From CBCXVS01 sp965178525 (GTDB lineage Bacteria > Tectomicrobia > Entotheonellia > Entotheonellales > Entotheonellaceae), in contig CBCXVS010000017.1 in assembly GCA_965178525.1 (NCBI GenBank), positions 1 through 43,583 on the forward strand: 43,583 nt of DNA, given 5' to 3'. The position numbers and the translations under genes are program-made. The notes below the pieces were generated by a model that made no database searches, was not told the DNA's origin, and saw nothing but the letters and a program-made list of their open reading frames with translations. Positions 16,547 through 24,159 of the stretch are shown one piece after another (position 1 is the stretch's first letter; every line of letters starts with the position of its first letter).

Positions 16547-18943
16547 GCCAGCCACAGCCTGACTCGATTCCTCGTCTTGACTTGGCGCCTAAGCTGAAGC
16601 GTCCACTACAGTGGTGGAACCTACTGGACTATTTGCGGTTGCTGCACTGGGTTTTTTCTTTCCTCAGGCGTTGCGATGGTATGCTGAGACGTTTGGGGGT
16701 GGGTATGTCCATCCGAGGGAAATGAACTGGCGCAGGGGATTAGATCGCCTACGGCAGAACCCTATCCAGCGGCAATTGCTGCTGCAGGGACTGATGTTGG
16801 CGATTGGTGTTCTTGTGGCCATGAGTGTGCTGTTACAGGGGATGGGCGTTTCCATTGATTGGTTCAAGGTAGAGGTTGGCGTGGCGACCGGCGTGGCGGC
16901 CAGTGTGGCAGGTGGTGTGGTGTTAGAGGTGGCGACCGGCGTGGCGGCTAGCACGTTGGCCGTTGTGTTATTCGGTGTTGTGGTCGTCGTGGCGTTTGGC
17001 GTGGCGGTCAGTGTGACGGGAGTTGTGACGGTCGTCGTGGTGATTGGCGTGGTGATTGGCGTGGTGATTGGCGTGGCGACTGGTGTGACGGTCGCCACGG
17101 TGTTTGTTGTAGCGGTCAGCGTGGTGTTTGGCGTGGCGTTTGGCATAGCGTTTTTCCGTCCGGAAAATTGGTTTTTAGGTTTACTGCTTGGAAGCTTTAC
17201 ATCTCGCTATCGATATCTGCCTAGCGTGGCGATCACGTCGATCCCTATTCCCTGGCTTTTTACGCAGCTCAGAATTTGGCTCGGACAAAATTGGGAGGCC
17301 GGACTTCAGCAAGCCAATCATCTCTTGGCTTATACCCTCCAGTTCATCTCGGTTATCAAAGCCGTAAACCAGGTTCTCGCCGAAATACCCGCAGAACACC
17401 TGATTTATCGAGTCGCTCAACTGGCTGAATCACCCTACGAATGGGAACTAGTACACTTTGCCTCCGCCTCTTTGACCGATGCCATGAAGTCCAGAGCCAT
17501 TGATGGATTTTTCATGCTACCCTCTTTCGTAAAGCGAAAGTTAAAAGCTCGTCTAAGCCTTGAACCCCAATTGAATACCCCTGCCCGGGCCGCAGCGGCC
17601 GGATTTTGGTATCTGCACGATGAGCGCCAGAAGCAGCGGCTAAGGCATTTGCCACAGTATGCCCCCTGTCCTATGGGGAAGAAATGTTCACCCTGGCTCA
17701 AACGTTGACTGCTTTCCATGGCGTTCAAGAACCGGCTGCGATAGCGGCCCTGCAGGCGCCTGCCTTTCCGGAGGAACCCCTACTACGACCCATGACCTGG
17801 GAAGAACTCACGCGTTTGCGACGGGTGATCGAGGATGTACAAATGGTGCAGCGTCGTGTGTCACGTGCCACCAGAGCCTTCGCCCTCAATCGAGCCTTAG
17901 GCGAACTCAGAGCCGTGTTGGATCATGCCAATGCCCTGCCGGAAGCAGAACGCGGGCTGATGGTCAATATCGCGCAGACTTGGCAAGACGCGCTGTTAAG
18001 CATTGCCAGCGAGGTTGGGGAGATAACCATCACCCAGCCGGTGCGAAACCCCTACGTCATTGGCGATCCGGTACAAGGGCCATTGTTCGTCGGACGCGAC
18101 GATGTGCTGCGGCAGCTCGAAGAGCTATGAGTTCTGGGGAATCAGCTGCAGTCGGTCGTTCTCTACGGCCATCGACGCATGGGGAAGACCTCTATTCTGC
18201 TGAATATATCCGGCGCTCTAGGGGTAGGCATATACGTTGTCTACGTGAACCTGCTGCGATCTGCCAGCGCCCAAGGGGTAGGGGACGTGATGCTGGCCAT
18301 GAGCGATGAGATTGCGCAGGTGATGCATCTGTCACCACCCAGCGATGCGGACATGCTGGCCTTACCCTACCGCACCTTTGAACGCTACCTCAAGCAAGTG
18401 GAGACCGAACTAGGCCCGGGTGAGGGGCTGGTCATTGCCATTGACGAGTTTGAGAAGATTGAGGACCTGATCGCAGCGGGACGGCTCTCGGCAGATTTTA
18501 TGGCCTGGTTGCGCGGACTGGTGCAAATGAGTTCGAAGCTGGCGTTTGCTTTTGCAGGACTGCATACCCTGGAGGAAATGACCGCCGATTATTTCCATCC
18601 GTTCTTTGCCAGTATCATTCCGATCCGAGTCGGTTTCTTGTCGCCTGGGGCCATCCGCCAACTGCTCGCTAACCCGGATGAAGACTTTCCCCTCGATTAC
18701 GCACCCGAAGTCTTTGACGACATCCGGTCTTTGACCGCCGGGCAACCCTACCTGACCCAACTGATCGGTTTTCAATTGGTCCGCCGCTACAATGAGCACG
18801 TCTTTGAACGGGGACGGCCACGCGAGCGAGCCTTTGTGGCGGAAGATGTGCGGCGATCTTTAAAGCTCCGAATCATAACCCTTTGTATCAGAAGATATGC
18901 TATACGTCAAGTGTATAGGCTGTATCGCTGTTCTCCTGTTTGA
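16543..18943 (+). pseudogene. Gly-Val-repeat membrane protein fused to an AAA+/STAND-like ATPase, multiply broken
   Basis: Assembled from four reading blocks. (1) 16543 frame: a basic N-terminus and LQWWNLLDYLRLLHWVF. (2) After a shift near 16650, FFPQALRWYAETFGGGYVHP, a hydrophobic stretch dominated by GV-x-x tetrads (VGVATGVAAS, VIGVVIGVVIGVATGV; nucleotides 16870-17150) and a helical region. (3) After a shift near 17620, PLSYGEEMFTLAQTLTAF then NPYVIGDPVQGPLFVGRDDV. (4) Past an in-frame TGA (18128-18130, at a Trp position in relatives), VVLYGHRRMGKTS (Walker A) and LVIAIDEFEKIE (Walker B). The C-terminus dissolves after VAEDVRRSL near 18860. I infer a membrane-tethered signalling or defence NTPase; this copy is dead. 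Confidence 0.65.
17037..17072 (+). repeat. 12-base tandem repeat encoding V-V-I-G
   Basis: Three exact copies of GTGGTGATTGGC inside the Gly-Val membrane segment. It shows that the protein repeat grows by in-frame DNA duplication. Confidence 0.85.
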
Positions 18944-18968
18944 CACCCACCAAACTATTCCATAGAAT
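18940..18968 (+). promoter_or_regulatory. Sigma70-like promoter (TTGACA-N17-TAGAAT)
   Basis: TTGACA (18940-18945) is the consensus -35, followed by a 17-base spacer and TAGAAT (18963-18968). It stands upstream of the toxin remnant and YgiT-like gene and is related in sequence to the promoter at 13755-13783. Confidence 0.65.
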
Positions 18969-19006
18969 CAGCTGGTGATATAGGGTCCTTTACACCTGAG
19001 CGACGG

Positions 19007-19099
19007 ATGCTAGCCCTTACAACTGATCGCCACATCCTGAGATGCAATGATGGTAACCTGATTATCATTACCGTATATACGCTCATGGAGGAACTATGA
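19007..19099 (+). pseudogene. Probable remnant of the toxin partner of the YgiT-like protein
   Basis: Thirty codons: MLALTTDRHILRCNDGNLII then ITVYTLMEEL. The ending resembles the C-terminus of DUF4258-type proteins, which are commonly encoded just before YgiT-type zinc proteins. Its TGA overlaps the next ATG (ATGA at 19096-19099). The N-terminal part is not found upstream, so it appears 5'-truncated. Family assignment is weak. Confidence 0.4.
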
Positions 19100-19317
19100 T
19101 TTGTGAGTTTTGTGGCGGTGAGACGAGAAAAAAGCAGGTCAAGAAACAACACTGGCTTCATGGAAAACTTTACATCGTCGAGAATGTGGAGGCAGAGGTG
19201 TGCACGGATTGTGGCGAGCGTTATTTTCATGCAACCACTCTCGACGACATTGATCGCTATCTTTTGGCCGATCATGATGTCAAAGAGAGGATGGATGTCG
19301 AGATTGTTAGCCCATAG
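19096..19317 (+). CDS. YgiT-type zinc finger protein (MqsA N-terminal-domain-like antitoxin)
   Basis: A 73-residue protein with two Cys pairs, C3-x-x-C6 and C36-x-x-C39, binding one Zn, and the intervening basic segment KKQVKKQHWLHGKLYIVENV typical of the MqsA N-terminal toxin-binding domain. The C-terminal helix-turn-helix of full MqsA is absent, as in most stand-alone YgiT-type proteins. ATG 19096 follows GGAGG by five bases. It belongs with the upstream toxin remnant. Confidence 0.85.
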   Translation: MICEFCGGETRKKQVKKQHWLHGKLYIVENVEAEVCTDCGERYFHATTLDDIDRYLLADHDVKERMDVEIVSP

Positions 19318-19373
19318 GAAACGCTCTGGACTACCTCTTCACGCTAGAATTAACGGTCTATAGGAACCGCAGC

Positions 19374-19814
19374 ATGCGCACCCCCCACCTCATTCCCGAA
19401 GTCCATCTCTACCTTGTCCAAAACAACGCCGTCTTGCTCATGCGCCGCTGCAATACCGGCTACCAAGATGGCCGCTATGGGTTGGTCGCCGGGCATGTAG
19501 AGCCGGGCGGAGACTTCATTGATGCGATTATCCGTGAGACTCGTGAAGAAGTCAGCTTGACGGTGGCGCGAGCGCACTTGGAGGTGGTCCATGTCATGTG
19601 CCGCTTGAAACCGGCAGGCGATGAGCGCATTGCCGGCTTTGTGCGGGTCGCGGCCTGGACCGGCGTCCCGGCCATTATGGAGCCCGACAAATGTGATGAT
19701 CTGCAGTGGTTTGCCTTGAGTGCGTTACCGATTAATACCGTTCCGTATGTCCGCGAGAGCATAGCGTATATCCAGCAGGGTCGGTTCTACAGCCACGACG
19801 ACGGCGAATGCTGA
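19374..19814 (+). CDS. Nudix hydrolase with a variant Nudix box
   Basis: 146 residues of the Nudix fold, which hydrolyses nucleoside diphosphates linked to other groups. The box runs from G40 to L62: the catalytic helix R54-E-T-R-E-E59 is intact, but the Glu normally seven residues after the first Gly is Gly46 and the late Gly is Ser61. Around it are NAVLLMRRCNTGYQDGRYGL and VVHVMCRLK, with DDLQWFALSALP near the end. AGGAA precedes the ATG by seven bases. It converges on the efflux-pump gene with three bases between stops. Confidence 0.88.
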   Translation: MRTPHLIPEVHLYLVQNNAVLLMRRCNTGYQDGRYGLVAGHVEPGGDFIDAIIRETREEVSLTVARAHLEVVHVMCRLKPAGDERIAGFVRVAAWTGVPAIMEPDKCDDLQWFALSALPINTVPYVRESIAYIQQGRFYSHDDGEC

Positions 19815-19817
19815 CGC

Positions 19818-21398
19818 TTACGTTTTAGGGTTCCGCAGCAGCAACACAATCGGCATACTGACGAGACTCAGGATGGTCACCAGCATGAAGCAATCCTGAT
19901 AGGCTGCCACCGTCGCCTGCTGTCCCAAGTGACGCAGGACCAGTGCCAGCACTTGCGTCTCGCCGATCTGGCCGACAGCGCCCGCTTGCTGCACCAGATC
20001 CCGCACCGGCGTCAGAATTTCTCCCCAGCCAAGTGATGAAAAAACCTGCTCCTGGCCGAGCCGGCTGTATTGATAGGTCAGGCGGCGCTGCAAGACCGTG
20101 GTCACCATGGCGAGCCCCAGCGTATTGCCCAGACCATTCTGCATCAGATTGAGGAGGCCGGACCCCATGCGCACCTTTTCCGGCGGCAGATGCGACAGGG
20201 CGGCTGCGGTCACGGGCGCATACACAAAACCGCCACAACTATAGCGTAAAACGACCATCCAGATGATCCAGCTGAGAGGACGGTCGAGGCTGAGACCTAG
20301 GGTAAACCAATACGATGACAACGCAAAGATGCCGAGGGCGCAGAGCATGATGACCCGGCGGTCGATCTTGTCAGCCACGCGGCCGGCCAGTGGAAAGCCG
20401 AACGCCAGCGCCAGGGAGCCGGGCAAGAGGACAAAACCCGCTTGCGCTGGCGTATAATCGAGCAGCCGCTGCACCAGGATGACCTGCAGGAAAGTGCTGC
20501 TGGTGAAATTCATAAAGAACAACAGCATGACGATGGAGACCGCCGAGAAGGTCACGTTGGTATAGAGCCGCAGATCGACCAACGGCTCCTTGGTGAGCAA
20601 CTCACAGGCAACGAAAGTGACAAATGCCACGCCCGCTACGACAAACAGGCGCTGAATGAACGGCGAGTCCCAGCCGTGCCGTTGGCCTTGGGTCAGGGCG
20701 ACAATGAAGCTGACGAGAAAGACGCTCAGGGTGAGCAAGCCAGCCAAATCGAGCGAGTGTTTCGTCTCTTCACGGACATTGGGCAGAACGAGCAACACCA
20801 AGGCAATACACAGCAGGCCGGGGACGAAGTTCAGGAAAAACACCATGCGCCAGCTCAGATATTCCGTGACATAGCCCCCGATCACCGTGCCCAATATCGG
20901 GCCGGACGTCTGGGCCATACCGAAGATGCCCATGGCCATGCCGCGCTGTTGCGGTGGGAAGATATTGCTTAAGAACAACATCGTCATCGGCGAGATCGGA
21001 CCGCCGCCCATGCCTTGCAAAATACGGAAGGCGATGAGCGAGGAGCCACTCCAGGCGAAGGCGCACAGGGCGGAGTTGGTCACGAAGACGATCATGCTCA
21101 GCAGATAAAGCGTGCGGTTGCCAAGCCGATTGCCGAGCCAGCCAACCGCCGGCACCAAGATGGCTCCGGCAATCACGTAGGCAGTCACAATCCATTGGGC
21201 TTGCGCGAGATTGAGCCCATAGACCGTCATGATCTGTGGGAGTGCGATCTGCACCGCCACTTGACTCATGCTGACCAAAAAGCCACTGAACGAGACGGTA
21301 AAGGCGACCCACCACCGGTGCGACGGTCTCGCCGGATCGAACAGCCCGCCGGGGCGCGATATCGTCGGCGTCCGTGTTGTCGTGTCAGACTGTGCCAT
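19818..21398 (-). CDS. DHA2-family (EmrB/QacA) MFS multidrug efflux permease
   Basis: 526 residues and about 14 hydrophobic helices, the DHA2 count. Typical marks: QIALPQIMTVYGLNLAQAQW in helix 1, GWLGNRLGNRTLYL (motif A), FRILQGMGGGPISPM and GPILGTVIGGYVTEYLSWRM (motif C and the W-R-M loop), and RVADKIDRRVIML in the second half. These pumps export toxic compounds with proton antiport; a membrane-fusion partner (EmrA) is not encoded in the window. Ends three bases from the convergent Nudix stop. Upstream is a heptanucleotide array. Confidence 0.93.
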   Translation of the reverse strand: MAQSDTTTRTPTISRPGGLFDPARPSHRWWVAFTVSFSGFLVSMSQVAVQIALPQIMTVYGLNLAQAQWIVTAYVIAGAILVPAVGWLGNRLGNRTLYLLSMIVFVTNSALCAFAWSGSSLIAFRILQGMGGGPISPMTMLFLSNIFPPQQRGMAMGIFGMAQTSGPILGTVIGGYVTEYLSWRMVFFLNFVPGLLCIALVLLVLPNVREETKHSLDLAGLLTLSVFLVSFIVALTQGQRHGWDSPFIQRLFVVAGVAFVTFVACELLTKEPLVDLRLYTNVTFSAVSIVMLLFFMNFTSSTFLQVILVQRLLDYTPAQAGFVLLPGSLALAFGFPLAGRVADKIDRRVIMLCALGIFALSSYWFTLGLSLDRPLSWIIWMVVLRYSCGGFVYAPVTAAALSHLPPEKVRMGSGLLNLMQNGLGNTLGLAMVTTVLQRRLTYQYSRLGQEQVFSSLGWGEILTPVRDLVQQAGAVGQIGETQVLALVLRHLGQQATVAAYQDCFMLVTILSLVSMPIVLLLRNPKT

Positions 21399-21415
21399 GC
21401 AGCGTCTTTCAAAGA

Positions 21416-21447
21416 AGCTGACAGCTGTCAGCTGTCAGCTGTCAGCT
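21416..21447. repeat. Heptanucleotide array (AGCTGAC/AGCTGTC)
   Basis: One AGCTGAC and three AGCTGTC units plus AGCT. AGCTGAC followed by AGCT(GTC) is self-complementary, so the array can fold on itself. Confidence 0.75.
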
Positions 21448-21470
21448 TTTGGAAGTTATATTCTTTCAAT

Positions 21471-21540
21471 CCGCATTCCGCATTCCGCATTCCGCATTCC
21501 GCATTCCGCATTCCGCATTCCGCATTCCGCATTCCGCATT
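21471..21540. repeat. Perfect heptanucleotide array, CCGCATT x10
   Basis: Ten exact head-to-tail copies (70 bases) with no variant, ending two bases short of the stop codon of the acyl-CoA dehydrogenase. Its perfection suggests recent slippage expansion. Confidence 0.95.
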
Positions 21541-21542
21541 CG

Positions 21543-22721
21543 TCAGCCTTTGGGTAGGCCTAAGACACGCTCGCCGATGATATTCTTCTGAATTTCCGAC
21601 GTGCCGGAAAAGATGGTTTCGGCCCGGCTAAACAGGAAGAGATACTGCAAATCGGCCTGTGTCGGATAGTAGGGTGACGCCGGGGACAATTGCGAGTGCA
21701 AGCCGAGAATATCCTGTCCGATTTCCTGCAGCCGTTGGTGCGTTTCGCTCCAATAGAGCTTTTCGAGCGATGCCTCTGGCCCTGGCGGTTGTCCGCGCAA
21801 CTGGCTGGTGATGGTGCGGAAATTGTTCAGACGCATGAGATCGACACGGATATAGGCATCGGCGAGTTGTTGGCGTATGACCGGATCGGCGCTCAGGGGA
21901 TGGCCATTGCGCCGGGTCTTTTTGGCCACGTCGATGATGTCGTCCAGATGGCGCCGAATGTACACTTGCGTGCCGAATGAAGCGGAACCGCGTTCGTGGG
22001 TGAGCGTCGTCATCGCAATGCGCCAGCCGGTGTTGAGATCACCCACGAGCTGGGTTTTGGGCACCCGGACATTTTCGAAAAAGACCTCGTTGAATTCGGC
22101 GCCACCCGTCATTTGCCTGAGGGGTTTAACCGTAATAACGCCCGGACTGTGCATCTCCACCAGGAGGTAGCTGATGCCGCGGTGCTTCGGGGCGTCCGCG
22201 TCGGTGCGCACGAGGAGAATGCACATGTCCGCATATTGCGCCATACTGGTCCAGATTTTCTGCCCATCGACGACGAAATCGTCGCCATCATCGACGGCGC
22301 GAGTTTGCAGCGAGGCGAGGTCGGAGCCGGAGTTCGGTTCGGAAAAACCCTGACACCAGATTTCCTCGGCGCTTAAAATCTTGGGAATGTAGCGTTTTTT
22401 TTGTGCCTCGGTGCCGTGTGCCATCAGGGTGGGACCCACGATCATGAGCCCGAGGGCATTGGCCATATCCGGTGCTTGGGCCCGTGCCATTTCTTGCGAA
22501 AAGACGGCTTGCTCGATCAAGGTGGCGCCGCGCCCGCCATACGCTTTTGGCCAGTGAATGCCGGCCCAGCCGGCATCGTACATGTGGCGTTGCCAAGCGC
22601 GCCGGTATTGAAAGGCGGCGTCCGGGTCGCTTGGCAGCGGCTCGGCCGGGACGTTGGCCTCGAGCCAGGTACGGATTTCATGCCGAAAGGCTTCGGCGTT
22701 CTCGTCAAAATGGATGTCCAT
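21543..22721 (-). CDS. Acyl-CoA dehydrogenase
   Basis: A 392-residue flavoprotein with N-terminal helices (FRHEIRTWLEANVPAEP, WAGIHWPKAYGGRGAT), the central beta domain WCQGFSEPNSGSDLASLQTR and WTSMAQYADMCILLVRTD, and the C-terminal helical domain ending FSGTSEIQKNIIGERVLGL, which binds FAD and the adenosine of CoA. It oxidises an acyl-CoA to the enoyl-CoA and passes electrons to ETF. The sequence is of the broad CaiA/FadE-like type common in steroid, carnitine or branched-acid catabolism; substrate not identifiable. AAGGACC precedes the ATG. Confidence 0.93.
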   Translation of the reverse strand: MDIHFDENAEAFRHEIRTWLEANVPAEPLPSDPDAAFQYRRAWQRHMYDAGWAGIHWPKAYGGRGATLIEQAVFSQEMARAQAPDMANALGLMIVGPTLMAHGTEAQKKRYIPKILSAEEIWCQGFSEPNSGSDLASLQTRAVDDGDDFVVDGQKIWTSMAQYADMCILLVRTDADAPKHRGISYLLVEMHSPGVITVKPLRQMTGGAEFNEVFFENVRVPKTQLVGDLNTGWRIAMTTLTHERGSASFGTQVYIRRHLDDIIDVAKKTRRNGHPLSADPVIRQQLADAYIRVDLMRLNNFRTITSQLRGQPPGPEASLEKLYWSETHQRLQEIGQDILGLHSQLSPASPYYPTQADLQYLFLFSRAETIFSGTSEIQKNIIGERVLGLPKG

Positions 22722-22888
22722 GGATCAGGTCCTTTATGAGTGATGAGCGGTCAGCTCTCAGCGCTGCGTTTGACGATCGCATTGCGTTTTTCGATGCGGT
22801 TCATCATACTGGCCTCAGCGCTGGAATACAACGGCGTATGTGTACGCCTCCGATGCGTTCTCAGCCGGTAGGAAAAGTGAGGAACGGT

Positions 22889-23659
22889 ATGGGCAATAGG
22901 CGACGTCCCCTCCGAGTTGGGCACCGTGGGGCTGCTGACTTGGCGCCGGAGAATACCCTGACGGCGTTCCGGTTGGCCCTTGAGCATGACGTGGACGCGG
23001 TCGAACTCGATCTGCATATGAGCCAGGATGGGGCGCTGGTGGTCATGCACGATCCGACCCTCAGGCGCACAACGGGAACGGATGGGGAGATTCGCGATTA
23101 TAACCTCGCTGAACTGTGGTTGCTAGACGCGGCGGCGACCTACCAAGGGCGCGACATCGAGCCCCAGCCCATTCCGACCCTGGAGGATGTGCTCGACCTG
23201 GTACAGGGTCACGCCGGTGTGCAGATCGAGATCAAACAAAGCACGGACAACACCCCCTATCCCGATATCGCAGCCAAAGTCCTCGATGTGGTGTCGCAGT
23301 ACCGGATGCTGGCCGAGACCATGATCCTCTCGTTCGACTTTGACACGTTGCATGCGATCACGGCGTTGGAACCACAAGCACAAACGTGCGCTCTGGCGGG
23401 TGCGACGTATCTATCCCGGCTGGGTCTGCGCCGGCGCGCTACCCGCGTGGCAACACAACTCGCTGCCCATGGCTTCCGCACGGTCGGGCTCGATCACACC
23501 TATCTCACGCCGCAACTCTTCCAAGCCTTGCATGTCCAGGGGCTCCGCGTTGGCGTCTGGACCGTGAACGATCCACAAGCGATACGGAAATTCGCTGATA
23601 TGGGGGTCGATTTTGTGACCTCGAATCGTCCTGACTTGTTGCGCGATCTTATGCCATGA
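22889..23659 (+). CDS. Glycerophosphodiester phosphodiesterase
   Basis: 256 residues of the GDPD TIM-barrel family, which hydrolyses glycerophosphodiesters to glycerol-3-phosphate and an alcohol. Catalytic and metal residues are H12 and E21 (GHRGAADLAPENT), E39 and D41 (VELDLHMSQDG) and H54 (VVMHDPTLRRTT), then IEIKQS and WTVNDPQAIRKFADMGVDFV. No signal peptide, so cytoplasmic (UgpQ-like). ATG 22889 follows GTGAGGA by five bases; an open frame extends further upstream across the divergent gene and is discarded. Confidence 0.9.
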   Translation: MGNRRRPLRVGHRGAADLAPENTLTAFRLALEHDVDAVELDLHMSQDGALVVMHDPTLRRTTGTDGEIRDYNLAELWLLDAAATYQGRDIEPQPIPTLEDVLDLVQGHAGVQIEIKQSTDNTPYPDIAAKVLDVVSQYRMLAETMILSFDFDTLHAITALEPQAQTCALAGATYLSRLGLRRRATRVATQLAAHGFRTVGLDHTYLTPQLFQALHVQGLRVGVWTVNDPQAIRKFADMGVDFVTSNRPDLLRDLMP

Positions 23660-23700
23660 TAGGGTCTAGAATTTAGAACGACTTAGGCAGGAGATAAACC

Positions 23701-23937
23701 ATGCCTATGACGGTTGAACAAATCGAGGCAGAAGTTCTGAAGTTGCCGGAGCAGGCACGGGCGGAATTGCTGGGTCGGCTTCTGCGCAGTCTCGCGGATA
23801 CCTCGGTAATGGATCAGGACGTGGCAGAAGCGTGGGCGCAGGAGGCGGTACGTCGCGATGAAGAGATGGCGTCGGGTTCTGTCGCCGGTATTTCTGCGGA
23901 AGAGGTATTTGAGGAACTGAGAAGCAAAGGGAAATGA
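23701..23937 (+). CDS. Addiction-module antitoxin (PF09720-like)
   Basis: 78 residues: VEQIEAEVLKLPEQARAELL, GRLLRSLAD and WAQEAVRRDEEMASGSVAGI with SAEEVFEELR, the usual arrangement of short helical antitoxins paired with ParE/RelE toxins. AGGAG lies upstream. The stop overlaps the toxin ATG by four bases. Confidence 0.88.
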   Translation: MPMTVEQIEAEVLKLPEQARAELLGRLLRSLADTSVMDQDVAEAWAQEAVRRDEEMASGSVAGISAEEVFEELRSKGK

Positions 23938-24116
23938 AGAGGGCGATATTCCATCCCGCAGCGCGCCGGGAACTCGAAGAGACGATCGACTACTACAATG
24001 CGGAGAGGCAAGGATTAGGGAGAGAGTTTCGAAAAGAAGCTCAGGGCGTGATTGATCTCTTAACCAGGTTTCCTCGGCTTGGGCAACCCGTCCGAGGCAG
24101 AGTGCGGCGGATATAG
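23934..24116 (+). pseudogene. ParE/RelE-family toxin, truncated
   Basis: MKRAIFHPAARRELEETIDY then NAERQGLGREFRKEA, DLLTRFPRLGQPVRGRVRR; this is the first 60 of about 95-100 residues. After RVRRI a stop intervenes. A neighbouring frame continues YRVLTFCIRHSDQ, resembling the next strand (YxxxxFPYxVxY), but then runs into the following gene, so the gene is both frameshifted and short. The active C-terminal strand and its basic residues are missing, so toxicity is unlikely. Confidence 0.75.
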
Positions 24117-24159
24117 AGTTCTCACATTCTGTATCCGCCATAGCGATCAAAGGAGCCAG

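Noticed and set aside
16664..17146. 160-codon minus-strand frame, Thr-rich repeat
   Set aside because: Antisense shadow of the Gly-Val repeat (GTGGCG-type codons read as ACGCCAC).
18128..18130. TGA in the membrane ATPase read as a further selenocysteine
   Set aside because: Relatives have Trp, not Cys, here; no convincing SECIS hairpin follows, and the gene has two other lesions.
21471..21540. Heptanucleotide arrays as CRISPR
   Set aside because: Seven-base units without spacers; no cas genes.
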